A stretch of DNA of 64,000 bases from an uncultured SAR86 cluster bacterium (GTDB taxonomy: Bacteria > Pseudomonadota > Gammaproteobacteria > Magnimaribacterales > D2472), in the NCBI GenBank assembly GCA_905478035.1, contig CAJQGX010000001.1, positions 1-64,000 on the forward strand, in the 5' to 3' direction. The position numbers were made by a program, and so were the translations under genes. The notes under the pieces were generated by a model, which was not told the origin of the DNA, ran no database searches, and worked only from the letters and a program-made list of their open reading frames with translations. This document shows, one piece after another, positions 26,290-35,193 of this stretch; positions within the stretch are counted from its first letter, which is position 1, and each line of letters starts with the position of its first letter.

Positions 26290-26876
26290 TGACTATTCAA
26301 AATATTTCCGTTTTTTGCGGGGCGCATCTAGGGAATAATCCAATTTATGCATCAGAGGCTAAAAAAGTTGCTGAAGTAATAGCAAACAAAGGTATTAATG
26401 TTGTTTTTGGAGGAGGAGACGTGGGTTTAATGGGAGTTGTTTCCCACACGGCTGTAGATAAGGGTACTGGCGTTTTAGGAATATCGCTAAGATCTCTCTT
26501 CGAACTAGAGTTAACGAATCCAAGAATCGAAGAAGTAGTGGTTGCTGAAACCCTATTAGAAAGAAAAGATATTTTTATGCAAAGGTCAGATGCTTTTATA
26601 GTTCTTCCTGGAGGGGTTGGTTCATTAGATGAGCTTGCTGAGGTTATGGCCAGCAATCAATTGGGCATCATTAACAAGCCAATTGGTATTTTAAATACAA
26701 ATGGTTATTACAATGATTTATTGTCATGGATGAAGAAGGCAGTCGAGGAAGGATTCATTTCAGAGGCTAATTTTAAGGAATTAATAATTACCGAATCTTG
26801 TGATGAGCTTATTGACAGAATTATTTCTGAAGAAAGACCTGCTGATGATGATTGGACTAATAGGCTGGGCCTCTAA
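26289..26876 (+). CDS. LOG-family nucleoside monophosphate phosphoribohydrolase
   Basis: A 195-residue Rossmann-like protein of the TIGR00730/LOG family. The motif PGGVGSLDELAEVMA corresponds to the family's PGGxGTxxE, and an upstream MQRSDAFIVL supplies the conserved arginine. Family members cleave the ribose-phosphate from AMP or cytokinin-type nucleotides; in bacteria without cytokinins they probably act in nucleotide salvage. It is joined to the aldolase gene by a TAATG overlap, so it is part of the sugar operon, but the connection to glycolysis is unclear. Confidence 0.88.
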   Translation: MTIQNISVFCGAHLGNNPIYASEAKKVAEVIANKGINVVFGGGDVGLMGVVSHTAVDKGTGVLGISLRSLFELELTNPRIEEVVVAETLLERKDIFMQRSDAFIVLPGGVGSLDELAEVMASNQLGIINKPIGILNTNGYYNDLLSWMKKAVEEGFISEANFKELIITESCDELIDRIISEERPADDDWTNRLGL

Positions 26877-26918
26877 TTCCTTTCTTTAGTTTTTTTTTAA
26901 AAAGATTATTCTAGGTAT

Positions 26919-27536
26919 ATGTCTTTTGAAGAAGCTAGAGTAATTTGTGTTGTTTATCTTTCAGTAATAGTTCCTGTCATAGTATTTTTTAGAAATAAAT
27001 CTAATCTCCCATCATGGACCTTGCCCATTTACATAATATCTTTTTTGGCTTGTGCAATTGGATGGGAGCTTTGGTTTACTTATGGTTGGGTAGATGGGAT
27101 TGCTGTTGATTTAAGGCGTTCTGATGCTCTCAATAATTGGTTACCAAGAGATATAAATTGGATGATGAATTCTCTAGGAGACGCTGGAGCAGTTCTTTTG
27201 GGCGGATTTTGGTTAATGTGGGTAGCTTCTAATAAAAATCAAAAAATTTTCTCTAAATGGGATTGGAGAGCATTCATCATTTTAATGCTTTGGTGCATTG
27301 GACAAAATATTTTAGTAGAAATGTTCCTTTATCATGATCAGTTAGCTGAAGGTAAGCCACTCTCTTGGGCTCCTCTTTCTCCATTAGGACCATACTTTAA
27401 TCCAGTGCTTCTGGAATTTAATAATCGAACACTAATGTTGCAATCCCAAATACCCTGGTTGTTATTGCCTGCTCTAATCTATAGGACAGTTATTCAAATT
27501 AATAACAGTCATTCTAAAAAAATTAATTCCGACTAA
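26919..27536 (+). CDS. Uncharacterised multi-pass membrane protein
   Basis: A 205-residue protein with about five hydrophobic segments (roughly residues 6-24, 34-54, 88-106, 117-137 and 176-194). The loops are rich in Trp (GWELWFTYGW; WDWRAF; NWMMNSLGDAGAVLLGGFW). No known family signature was recognised and no catalytic motif is obvious. A polar loop LWCIGQNILVEMFLYHDQ in the fourth helix has buried-looking Gln, Asn, Glu and His. It follows the LOG gene after 42 bases containing a run of nine T, and converges with the PhyH-like gene with 14 bases of overlap. Confidence 0.7.
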   Translation: MSFEEARVICVVYLSVIVPVIVFFRNKSNLPSWTLPIYIISFLACAIGWELWFTYGWVDGIAVDLRRSDALNNWLPRDINWMMNSLGDAGAVLLGGFWLMWVASNKNQKIFSKWDWRAFIILMLWCIGQNILVEMFLYHDQLAEGKPLSWAPLSPLGPYFNPVLLEFNNRTLMLQSQIPWLLLPALIYRTVIQINNSHSKKINSD

Positions 27537-28227
27537 CTAGAATTTTCTCATCTGAGAAACGATATAACATATTTCTGTAGACACATATGTCGGTTATATT
27601 GTCAGGCGTATTCTTTGGTACGCAACGATAATTAGTTGAAGCTCTAACACTATCTTTAATTGGGAGAACTTTGTGCCAGAGGCGACCATGTAAAAGAAGT
27701 AGAGAGCCTTTTTTAGGTGCTATAGTAATTTCGGTACCAATATTTTTTCCTGCGGTGTCTGAGGGTATCATCCCTTTTTTATGAGAACCTCCTATAACAA
27801 CAATCTCGCCACCTGTTGAACTATCAATATTCATTGTATAGATGAGTCTATTAAGATTAAAAGTTTTTTCATCCTCTGCATTACAATCTTGATGCCAGGC
27901 CTGCCCATTAGATAATCTATTGCTAAACATAACCATGCTATATAGGGATCTCCAGCCTTCACCCAGAATACTTCCAGTAAGATTTTTTAGATGAGTATCA
28001 TCCTCAACAATATTAAATATCTGTTCGCCATCAAGCTGTGGAAACCAGGGAATGACATCAGTATCTGATTTCTCAATGAAAGATTCATTATGTTTGTGTT
28101 CAGAATTTAACGCAAAATAATTTAATATCTTTTCTTGATAGGCATCCATTAGGTTTTCAGAAAAAAAACTTTCTATATAAATGTAACCATTTTTATCAAA
28201 TTCTTTAGACAACTGATTAAGATTCAT
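27523..28227 (-). CDS. Phytanoyl-CoA dioxygenase (PhyH)-family oxygenase
   Basis: A 234-residue Fe(II)/2-oxoglutarate-dependent oxygenase. The iron ligands are visible as HxD in AWHQDCNAED and the distal His in LLLHGRLWHKVLP, followed by an arginine about ten residues later that would bind 2-oxoglutarate. The substrate is not predictable; family members hydroxylate acyl-CoAs, small metabolites or antibiotics. It lies immediately after tatC with a one-base overlap, so it is transcribed with the Tat genes although nothing links it to export. Confidence 0.83.
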   Translation of the reverse strand: MNLNQLSKEFDKNGYIYIESFFSENLMDAYQEKILNYFALNSEHKHNESFIEKSDTDVIPWFPQLDGEQIFNIVEDDTHLKNLTGSILGEGWRSLYSMVMFSNRLSNGQAWHQDCNAEDEKTFNLNRLIYTMNIDSSTGGEIVVIGGSHKKGMIPSDTAGKNIGTEITIAPKKGSLLLLHGRLWHKVLPIKDSVRASTNYRCVPKNTPDNITDICVYRNMLYRFSDEKILVSRN

Positions 28228-28931
28228 TACGACTTATCACGAGATATTAATAAACCAAGCTCAAAAAGTATCCACATAGGAATGGCTAAAAAAAGCTGTG
28301 AAAAAATATCTGGAGGAGTTAATAGCATTCCCATAACAAAGAATAGAATTACTAAGTAAGGCCTTGAATTTACCAATGCATCTTTTTTCATAATACCTGA
28401 TTTAATCAACAAGAAGGTCGCAATTGGGATTTCAAATGCGATACCAAAAGCAAAGACAAGCTTAATAACAAAGTTTAAATACTGACTAATATCTGTCATG
28501 ACTTGAATAGAATTCGGTGCAGAAGCAATAAAAAATTTAAAAATAATTGGGCATACAATAAAGTATGCAAAGGCAACTCCAGCAGCGAAGAGTATTGATG
28601 TTGATGCCATCAAAGGCGCAATAAAAGTTTTTTCATTTTTATATAAGCCTGGGGACATAAACATCCAAACTTCATAAAATAAATAAGGCATAGTCACTAA
28701 GAGCGCAACAAACAAGACTAACTTAATTGGAGCCATAAACGGAGAAGTTACTTGAGTTGCAATCATAGAGCTTCCTTCAGGGAGAATGTTTAGCAATGGT
28801 GATGCCACGAAGCTATATATTTCTGATGCAAAAGGAATGCCTACAATGGACAAGATACCAAGACAAATAATTACTCTAATAAGTCTTGAACGAAGCTCAA
28901 TTAAGTGACTTGAAATTGATTCGTTACTCAT
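28227..28931 (-). CDS. tatC: Twin-arginine translocase subunit TatC
   Basis: A 234-residue inner-membrane protein with six predicted helices that recognises twin-arginine signal peptides. It has the N-terminal SSHLIELRSRLIRVI, with the conserved glutamate and arginines, the first periplasmic loop region around SPLLNILPEGSSMIAT and the segment YEVWMFMSPGLYKNEK. A TTG at 28949 is in frame, but the ATG at 28931 gives the family N-terminus and overlaps tatB by eight bases. Confidence 0.95.
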   Translation of the reverse strand: MSNESISSHLIELRSRLIRVIICLGILSIVGIPFASEIYSFVASPLLNILPEGSSMIATQVTSPFMAPIKLVLFVALLVTMPYLFYEVWMFMSPGLYKNEKTFIAPLMASTSILFAAGVAFAYFIVCPIIFKFFIASAPNSIQVMTDISQYLNFVIKLVFAFGIAFEIPIATFLLIKSGIMKKDALVNSRPYLVILFFVMGMLLTPPDIFSQLFLAIPMWILFELGLLISRDKS

Positions 28932-29172
28932 TTTTCTCTGATTTTTCAAAAAGATCTAACTCTTCCATTCTCATTTCATTGAACACATCTTTCTTAATTT
29001 CTTCAGTACCAATGTCACTCTCTAGATCGTTTTTAAAACTTGCGATTTGCTTTTGAATTTTTTTATAAAACTTTAAACAAAATTTTATTAATTCTGGTAA
29101 TTTCTTCGGACCAATTACAAGTAAACCTAAAATAAGGATTAACGCAATTTCTAAAAAGCCAATTTGAAACAA
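28924..29172 (-). CDS. tatB: Twin-arginine translocase subunit TatB (TTG start)
   Basis: An 82-residue protein with the TatB N-terminus FQIGFLEIALILILGLLVIG, the GPKKLPELI turn and an amphipathic helix followed by an acidic, charged tail. The start must be the TTG at 29172: there is no ATG that would retain the essential N-terminal helix, and TTG gives the canonical MFxIGF opening. Only three bases separate it from the tatA stop, so translation probably depends on ribosomes finishing tatA. The tail is shorter than in E. coli TatB (171 residues). Confidence 0.9.
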   Translation of the reverse strand: MFQIGFLEIALILILGLLVIGPKKLPELIKFCLKFYKKIQKQIASFKNDLESDIGTEEIKKDVFNEMRMEELDLFEKSEKNE

Positions 29173-29175
29173 TTT

Positions 29176-29334
29176 TTAGTCGTCTTTTTCTTCTTCTTTA
29201 ACAGCTTTTTTAAAACCTTTAAGACTAGCCCCAAGATCTGAGCCTAAAGATTTTAACTTACCGCTTCCGAATACTAGAACAACAACAACTAAAATTATTA
29301 GAAGTTGCCAAATACTTATACCGCCAAAGCCCAT
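29176..29334 (-). CDS. tatA: Twin-arginine translocase subunit TatA
   Basis: A 52-residue protein with a short hydrophobic N-terminal helix ([16 protein letters not shown]), then the [14 protein letters not shown] hinge and amphipathic helix with SLKGFKKAV, and a charged EEEKDD tail. This is the exact TatA architecture; the family motif FGxxKLxxxGxDLG is present. A strong AGGAG ribosome-binding site lies seven bases before the ATG. TatA forms the protein-conducting assembly. It is shorter than most TatA proteins (about 80-90 residues) because the C-terminal tail is nearly absent. Confidence 0.92.
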   Translation of the reverse strand: MGFGGISIWQLLIILVVVVLVFGSGKLKSLGSDLGASLKGFKKAVKEEEKDD

Positions 29335-29343
29335 ATGAATCTC

Positions 29344-30825
29344 CTATGTGATTATTATTAAAGCACCACATACAACTATTATACCAATTCCAATGAGTCT
29401 TATGATGTATTTCTCTTTTTGCAATTGAATTTCCATCTGATGAATTTTCTTATCATAAGACTGCTTATTTTTTGAATAACCTCTTAATTCATCCAAAGCC
29501 TCATATAAAAAACCAGGCATTTCAGTGACCTTTAGAAGAATATCTTCCTTATTATTCACAATAAAATCTTTAAGCTTCAATGGACTAAATTGTTCCTTCA
29601 GCCAATTATCTAGATATGGCTCAGCAATTGCCCAAAAATCTAAATCTGGATAAATCTGCCTACCCATTCCTTCGATGTGGATCAAAGTCTTTTGAAGAAG
29701 TACAAGAGAGGGCTGGATAGACAGCCCAAATGGTCTAGTGCTTTGGAAGAGGTATAAAAGAAGCTTACCGAACTCAATTTCTGACAGGGGTTTTTCAAAA
29801 ATTGGCTCGCAGCATGCACGAAGTGTATTTTCAAGATCTATAATATTAGAATTTGGATCTACCCACTCAGAGTTGATAAAAAGTTGAGCTAGAGATTTGT
29901 AATTTTGTTTTAAGACTGACTGTAACATCCTTGCAAGGACATACCTCTCATCATTTGAGAGCGAGCCAGTGATTGCACAATCAATCGCAATATAGCCAGG
30001 TTTTTCAGGATGTTCCTTTGATACAAATATATTTCCTGGATGCATGTCTGCATGAAAGAAATTATCTCTAAAGACTTGGTTTAAGAATATCATTACCCCA
30101 TTCTCGGCAAGCCTTTTTTTATTAATACCATGTTCCTCTATCTGCTTTATATCTGTGCAAGGTATGCCATCTATTTTCTCAAGCACCATAACCTTAGAGG
30201 TTGTCATATCCCAAAAAACTTCTGGAATATATAGCTCCTCAGCTTCAAAAAAGTTTTTTCTGGTTAAATTTGTATTCGCTGCTTCCAATTTCAGATCAAG
30301 CTCTCTTAAGATAGTTTTTTCATAATCTCTTACAACCTCAAGAGGTCTAAGTCTTTGGCTTTCGGAATATGCATAGGTTAAGAATTTTGCTGCTGCTTTC
30401 ATGAGCCTGAGATTCCTTTTAACCTTTTTTTCAATACCTGGCCTTAGAGTTTTTATTACAACCTCTTTACCATTTTTTAACTTTGCAGAATGTACCTGTG
30501 CTAAAGATGCAGCAGCAAGAGGGGTCTCATCAAAATCATCGAATAAGTTTGCTATGCTATCCCCAAGCTCTTTTTCAACAATCTGTTTATAAACATTAAC
30601 GTCGAAAGGCATGCAATCATCAGTCAGGCTTTGTAATTCTTTTGCCATGCTTTCATCTAAAATATCAGTTCTAGTTGATAACAGCTGCCCAAATTTAATA
30701 AAGATTGGACCCAGAGACTCTAAGTATTTAACTAGTTTTTGGCCATTAAGGTTTCTATAAATACCATGCTTTAAGCCAAGGGATGACATCCTCAATCCTT
30801 CATAAATTAATATAAATATATTCAT
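29344..30825 (-). CDS. ubiB: Ubiquinone biosynthesis protein UbiB (ADCK-like kinase fold)
   Basis: A 493-residue membrane-bound atypical kinase/ATPase that supports ubiquinone synthesis. It has the KxGQ motif in LGPIFIKFGQLLSTR, the alanine-rich loop in AAASLAQVHSAKLKNGKEVV with the conserved lysine in VVIKTLRPG, the HADMHPGNIF catalytic loop, and two C-terminal hydrophobic segments (IIRLIGIGIIVVCGALII) anchoring the protein. It starts in an ATGA overlap with ubiJ. It is somewhat shorter at the N-terminus than E. coli UbiB (546 residues). Confidence 0.94.
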   Translation of the reverse strand: MNIFILIYEGLRMSSLGLKHGIYRNLNGQKLVKYLESLGPIFIKFGQLLSTRTDILDESMAKELQSLTDDCMPFDVNVYKQIVEKELGDSIANLFDDFDETPLAAASLAQVHSAKLKNGKEVVIKTLRPGIEKKVKRNLRLMKAAAKFLTYAYSESQRLRPLEVVRDYEKTILRELDLKLEAANTNLTRKNFFEAEELYIPEVFWDMTTSKVMVLEKIDGIPCTDIKQIEEHGINKKRLAENGVMIFLNQVFRDNFFHADMHPGNIFVSKEHPEKPGYIAIDCAITGSLSNDERYVLARMLQSVLKQNYKSLAQLFINSEWVDPNSNIIDLENTLRACCEPIFEKPLSEIEFGKLLLYLFQSTRPFGLSIQPSLVLLQKTLIHIEGMGRQIYPDLDFWAIAEPYLDNWLKEQFSPLKLKDFIVNNKEDILLKVTEMPGFLYEALDELRGYSKNKQSYDKKIHQMEIQLQKEKYIIRLIGIGIIVVCGALIIIT

Positions 30826-31325
30826 AAGTTAATTCTAGCCTCAAGCCTATCCATTCGTATTGTCAGTTCTCTAAATCTTGAATAAATATTTTTTTCATTT
30901 AAATTATCTTTAAAGCCAAAGCCTGAAGCAAATTGGCTAGTAAGATGAACTAATATGGCTGGGATATTCCCAAAATATTTATCTAAAAGATATAAAAAAT
31001 CTATGTCGGCTTTTTGAAGAGTATTTGCTAGCACCATTGCTAATTCTTGGTCACCAATAAAAATATTACGATCAATTTTTTTTGTAATCATCATTTTCAA
31101 GATTTCATTTACAGAAGTGATGATTTCAAAATCAACCTTTAAAATAGGGCTAAAAGATATAGATCGTATTTCTTTATCAATAGATACATATATATTTTTA
31201 TGACCTTTTAGGCTTACCTTGAATGCTACTGGATAAATATTAAAAAGGGTATTTTTTATATTAGGAGTTGCGTCTTCAAGATCTCTTAAAAGTTTTTGAA
31301 AATTGTCTTGATAATCATTTTTCAT
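30822..31325 (-). CDS. ubiJ: Ubiquinone biosynthesis accessory factor UbiJ (SCP2 domain)
   Basis: A protein of about 167 residues located between ubiE and ubiB, the standard position of ubiJ. It has the SCP2-type lipid-binding fold core (VSIDKEIRSISFSPIL and IDRNIFIGDQELAMVLANTLQKADID) and a C-terminal coiled coil (SRFRELTIRMDRLEARI), matching UbiJ in layout. UbiJ binds ubiquinone intermediates in the soluble Ubi complex with UbiK. The open frame extends to 31391, but those extra codons lie inside ubiE; the ATG at 31325 (or 31334) is more plausible. Overall similarity is weak and position is a large part of the argument. Confidence 0.82.
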   Translation of the reverse strand: MKNDYQDNFQKLLRDLEDATPNIKNTLFNIYPVAFKVSLKGHKNIYVSIDKEIRSISFSPILKVDFEIITSVNEILKMMITKKIDRNIFIGDQELAMVLANTLQKADIDFLYLLDKYFGNIPAILVHLTSQFASGFGFKDNLNEKNIYSRFRELTIRMDRLEARINL

Positions 31326-32055
31326 ATGCGACATGAATTGAGACAATTCCATTAACAAGATTATAAAATTTACATTCATTAAACCCAGCATCCAAGATCA
31401 TCGTTTTCAATGACTCTTGGTCGGGGTGCATCCTAATTGATTCGGCAAGGTACTGGTAGCTTTCAGAGTCATTAGCAAGAATAGATCCTAGCTTAGGTAG
31501 GATATTAAATGAATACCAATCATATATTTTTGAGAACAATGGATTTATGGGTTTAGAGAATTCAAGCACCAGTAATTTGCCTCCTCTTTTAAGACATCTC
31601 TTCATTTCTTCTAATCCAGCCTCTTTATTTGTAAAATTTCTTAAACCAAAGCCTATGGTAATAATATCAAATGAAGAATCCTCAAACGGAATAGTTTCCC
31701 CACTTAGTTGACAAAAATGACAGTTTGAAGAAAAGTTTTCATCAACAGCCCTATTCCTTCCTTCAGAAAGCATATCCATATTTATATCTGTCATATAGAT
31801 TTCTGTCTCTGGGTATTCTTTTGAAATAATTTTTGCAATATCTCCAGTTCCACTTGCTATATCAAGTACTTTGTCTTTTTGAGAAATCCCTGCAAGCTCA
31901 ACAAGAATTTTCTTCCACACTCTATGCAGCCCTAAAGACATAGCATCATTCATAATGTCATAGCTTTCTGCAACTGAAGAAAAGACGCCACCTACGTGAG
32001 CACTTTTGTCTTGCTCATCAACCTCTTTGAATCCAAAATGAGTCTTTTTAGTCAT
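31315..32055 (-). CDS. ubiE: Demethylmenaquinone/2-polyprenylphenol C-methyltransferase UbiE
   Basis: A 246-residue SAM-dependent methyltransferase carrying out the C2 methylation step of ubiquinone synthesis. Visible features are the family N-terminus VFSSVAESYDIMNDAMSLG, motif I LDIASGTGDIA, ITIGFGLRNFTNKE and KRGGKLLVLEFSKP. It overlaps rsgA by eight bases upstream and ubiJ downstream, in the conserved ubiE-ubiJ-ubiB order. The methyl donor is supplied by MetK and its product recycled by AhcY, both encoded in the window. Confidence 0.96.
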   Translation of the reverse strand: MTKKTHFGFKEVDEQDKSAHVGGVFSSVAESYDIMNDAMSLGLHRVWKKILVELAGISQKDKVLDIASGTGDIAKIISKEYPETEIYMTDINMDMLSEGRNRAVDENFSSNCHFCQLSGETIPFEDSSFDIITIGFGLRNFTNKEAGLEEMKRCLKRGGKLLVLEFSKPINPLFSKIYDWYSFNILPKLGSILANDSESYQYLAESIRMHPDQESLKTMILDAGFNECKFYNLVNGIVSIHVAYEK

Positions 32056-32917
32056 CTACTTCACCATCTCTAAATTTAATGAAATTATTGTATCTGCTTT
32101 CAGTGATTTCTCCATTCATAAGTTCACTTAAAACCTGACATCCATCATTTGCAACATGGTTGCAGTCATTGAATTTGCAATTTTGTGAGCTTTTATAAAT
32201 TTCTGAAAAGCCTTGGATAATTTCAGATTCTGATAATCCTGATATTGGTAGATCCCTAACTCCAGGAGAGTCAATTATTTTAGTTTCTCTATTAAGCTCA
32301 TACAGTGTAGATATAGATGTGGTGTGCATACCTTGATTGTTTGATAGGACATTAGTTTTAATCTGTTTACCAGTTAGTTTTGTAGTAAGTGTAGACTTGC
32401 CTGCACCTGAGTTGCCTACAAAAACTACACATTTGTTCTCTAGATACTTGTTTAATTCGTTCATCTTTACATCATTTTTTGCTGATAGATTGATTATTCT
32501 TATTCCAAGATTTTTATATATTTCTAATTTTCGCTTGTAATCATAGTCATGATTAAGATCTGTTTTATTATTTATGATAAATGGAGTTATTTTTGAAGAA
32601 TGTGCTGTTAAAAGCCATTTATCAATAAATTCTCTACTAGTTACCGGTTCAGGAGTTACAAGGATTCCAACATGAGAAATATTTGCAGCAACAGCTTTTG
32701 ATTTTATTCCTTCTCTTTTTTCAAGAAATGAACTTCTTTGCTCTCTAGAAATAATAATCCCTTTTACTTCTTTACTGTCTTGGATTAATTCAAGGTTTAC
32801 TCTATCGCCCACAACAATATTTTTTATTGCTAAACATTTAATATCTCCAATGTCAGTTCTAACTAGACAGCTATTGGAATAAAATTCTATTACTAAACCG
32901 GATTGAAGTTTTTGCAT
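32048..32917 (-). CDS. rsgA: Small-subunit maturation GTPase RsgA
   Basis: A 289-residue circularly permuted GTPase that checks late 30S maturation. The motifs come in the permuted order G4 (NNKTDL), G1 (GNSGAGKSTL) and G3 (DSPGVRDL), after an N-terminal OB domain (VRTDIGDIKCLA). The C-terminal zinc knuckle is CKFNDCNHVANDGC. The open frame extends to a GTG at 32935, but the ATG at 32917 matches the family start and leaves a 41-base divergent gap to orn; orn and rsgA are classic neighbours. Confidence 0.95.
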   Translation of the reverse strand: MQKLQSGLVIEFYSNSCLVRTDIGDIKCLAIKNIVVGDRVNLELIQDSKEVKGIIISREQRSSFLEKREGIKSKAVAANISHVGILVTPEPVTSREFIDKWLLTAHSSKITPFIINNKTDLNHDYDYKRKLEIYKNLGIRIINLSAKNDVKMNELNKYLENKCVVFVGNSGAGKSTLTTKLTGKQIKTNVLSNNQGMHTTSISTLYELNRETKIIDSPGVRDLPISGLSESEIIQGFSEIYKSSQNCKFNDCNHVANDGCQVLSELMNGEITESRYNNFIKFRDGEVDD

Positions 32918-32958
32918 ATAAAGCACAAAATACACTAAAGGAACAAATATAAAAAGTT

Positions 32959-33510
32959 ATGAAAAGTTTACAATCAAAAGATAACCTAATATGGATAGAT
33001 CTAGAGATGACAGGTCTCGATCCTGAAAAGGAAAAAATCATTGAAATTGCAACTCTTATAACGGATGCCCAGTTAAATATTGTTGCAGAAGGGCCAAATA
33101 TAATTATAAATCAGCCAAAATCTCTTCTTGATGAGATGGATGAATGGAATCAGAACCAACACGGCTCCTCTGGACTTATAGATGCTGTAAAGAAAAGCGC
33201 AATAACACAGCAAATGGCCGAAATAGAAACATTAGATTTTATTTCAAAATATGTTGGTCAAAAGAAATCACCTATGTGTGGCAATACAGTATCTCACGAT
33301 AGAAGATTCTTAATAAAGTATATGCCAAGGCTAGAGTCATATTTTAACTATAGGCATATTGATGTATCTTCATTCAAGGAAGCAGCTGTAAGGTGGATGA
33401 ATGAAGCACAGGTATATGAGAAACAAGGATCACATAGAGCGATGGGAGATATAAAAGATTCTGTGGCTGAACTAAAGTTTTATAAAAATTTATTTCTGCC
33501 TGAGAGCTAG
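32959..33510 (+). CDS. orn: Oligoribonuclease
   Basis: A 183-residue DEDDh 3'-5' exonuclease that degrades short RNA fragments and pGpG, completing RNA turnover. Motif Exo I is WIDLEMTGLDPEKEKIIEIA, the Exo II region contains GNTVSHDRRFL, and Exo III is HRAMGDIKDS with the catalytic histidine and aspartate. The length is typical. It is divergent from rsgA and overlaps the convergent DUF1820 gene by four bases. Confidence 0.96.
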   Translation: MKSLQSKDNLIWIDLEMTGLDPEKEKIIEIATLITDAQLNIVAEGPNIIINQPKSLLDEMDEWNQNQHGSSGLIDAVKKSAITQQMAEIETLDFISKYVGQKKSPMCGNTVSHDRRFLIKYMPRLESYFNYRHIDVSSFKEAAVRWMNEAQVYEKQGSHRAMGDIKDSVAELKFYKNLFLPES

Positions 33511-33833
33511 TCTTTGCTATTAATAGGTTGAATGTTAAGAGGGAATGGACTGACTTGCCCCTTATTTTTTTTAATTTTTGATTCACCTGATTCATTAACC
33601 TCATCAATACGAATAATTGCATTCATAGGTATGTAGCTTCTTTGGACTTCTGAGAATTCATTTTTTAACTTTTCTGATGTTGGATCGACAACTAGTTGTT
33701 TATCTTTTTTAAATATATAATCTTCGACCTCTATGAAACCATACATCTCGCTTTGATAAATCTGTTTTGCAAATACCTCGTAAATCTCTCCGAGTTGAAT
33801 AAAAATTATCTTGTAAACGCTATTTATTTTCAT
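33507..33833 (-). CDS. DUF1820 family protein
   Basis: A 108-residue cytoplasmic protein of the gammaproteobacterial DUF1820 family. The N-terminus VYKIIFIQLGEIYEVFAKQI is followed by YQSEMYGFIEVEDYIF, the family's most conserved block, then VVDPTSEKLKNEF and RSYIPMNAIIRIDEV. The gene is commonly beside miaB in this class; here it is divergent from miaB with only 13 bases between start codons, so the promoters must lie inside one or both genes. Function unknown. Confidence 0.85.
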   Translation of the reverse strand: MKINSVYKIIFIQLGEIYEVFAKQIYQSEMYGFIEVEDYIFKKDKQLVVDPTSEKLKNEFSEVQRSYIPMNAIIRIDEVNESGESKIKKNKGQVSPFPLNIQPINSKD

Positions 33834-33846
33834 AATACTTAATTAT

Positions 33847-35187
33847 ATGGGAACGAAACTTTATATTAAAACCTACGGTTGTCAAATGAATGAATATGAC
33901 TCTGATAAGACCGTCGATATACTTAAAGAAAAGAAAGGTGTTGAGTTAACAAATGATGTTAATGAGGCCGATATTGTTCTGTTGAATACGTGCTCTATAA
34001 GAGATAAGGCTGAGGCAAAGGTTTATTCTGAGCTTGGTAGGCTAAATAAGCTTAAAGAAAAAAATCCTAATTTAAAAATAGGTGTAGGCGGTTGTGTAGC
34101 GACCCAAGAGGGTAAAAATATTACTAAAAGAGCTCCATATGTTGACCTTATATATGGACCGCAAACTCTTCATAGAGTATCCGACTTACTTGATGTTGAT
34201 AAATCAAAAGGTATTAAGGCTATAGATATTACATTTCCAATAGAAGAAAAATTTGATTCTCTACCAAATCCTACTTCTTCTGGACCGTCCAGCTTTGTTG
34301 CAATTATGGAAGGATGTTCAAAGTATTGCTCCTTTTGTGTTGTCCCTTATACAAGAGGTGATGAGGTAAGTAGGAAGCCAGAACAAATTTTTGATGAGGT
34401 TGCACGGCTTGCTGAACAAGGAGTCTCAGAAATAACGTTTATTGGTCAGAATGTTAATTCTTACAAAATGCCTTATAAAAATAGAATCCTTAGGCTTTCG
34501 GATCTTATCGAAATAATAAGCCATATCAATGGAATTGAAAGAATACGATATACAACTTCTCATCCATTAGATATGACGGATGATTTAATAGAGGTATACC
34601 AATTTGTACCTCAGCTTGTCAGCCAACTCCATTTACCTGTGCAGTCAGGCTCTAATAAAATTTTAGAAAAGATGAAACGTAATTATACTGTTGATATATT
34701 TTTAGAATCCGTTGAGCGCATAAAGGCGTTTAGACCAGATCTCAGGGTCTCATCAGATTTTATTGTGGGCTTTCCAGGGGAAACTAAAGAGGACTTTGAG
34801 GAGACTATGAATTTAGTCAATCTAATAAAATTTGATTCCTCATTCAGTTTTATATATTCAAAGAGGCCTGGCACACCAGCTTCAAAGCTTGAGGACAATA
34901 CTTCGTTAGATGAAAAGAAAGAGAGGCTTAAGACTCTCCAAGACCAACTCAATACCTATCATAGAGATCACAGCAAAAGCATGATCGGATCAATTCAGAG
35001 ATGTTTGGTGACTGGCTTAGCTAAAAAAAGTCCAGATCAACTTCAAGCAAGAACAGAATGTAATCGTGTTGTAAATTTTGACTTCCAAAATATTGGTTTT
35101 ATAGGTAAATTAGTAGATATAAGAATTGAAGAAGCACTTTCGTTTTCTTTATTAGGAACATTGCATAACTCAAGAGGTCAAAATTAA
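33847..35187 (+). CDS. miaB: tRNA-2-methylthio-N6-dimethylallyladenosine synthase MiaB
   Basis: A 446-residue radical-SAM methylthiotransferase that modifies A37 of tRNAs reading UNN codons. The N-terminal domain holds three cysteines for the auxiliary cluster (TYGCQMNEYDS, LLNTCSIRDKAE, GGCVATQEG), the radical-SAM motif is CSKYCSFCVVPYTRG, and the C-terminal TRAM domain covers about 375-440. It heads the miaB-phoH-ybeY-corC-lnt operon, a conserved gammaproteobacterial order. Confidence 0.96.
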   Translation: MGTKLYIKTYGCQMNEYDSDKTVDILKEKKGVELTNDVNEADIVLLNTCSIRDKAEAKVYSELGRLNKLKEKNPNLKIGVGGCVATQEGKNITKRAPYVDLIYGPQTLHRVSDLLDVDKSKGIKAIDITFPIEEKFDSLPNPTSSGPSSFVAIMEGCSKYCSFCVVPYTRGDEVSRKPEQIFDEVARLAEQGVSEITFIGQNVNSYKMPYKNRILRLSDLIEIISHINGIERIRYTTSHPLDMTDDLIEVYQFVPQLVSQLHLPVQSGSNKILEKMKRNYTVDIFLESVERIKAFRPDLRVSSDFIVGFPGETKEDFEETMNLVNLIKFDSSFSFIYSKRPGTPASKLEDNTSLDEKKERLKTLQDQLNTYHRDHSKSMIGSIQRCLVTGLAKKSPDQLQARTECNRVVNFDFQNIGFIGKLVDIRIEEALSFSLLGTLHNSRGQN

Positions 35188-35193
35188 CTTTTA

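Noticed and set aside
31326-31391. N-terminal extension of ubiJ
   Set aside because: It is entirely inside the ubiE coding sequence and adds a sequence unlike UbiJ; the ATG at 31325 or 31334 gives the usual small overlap.
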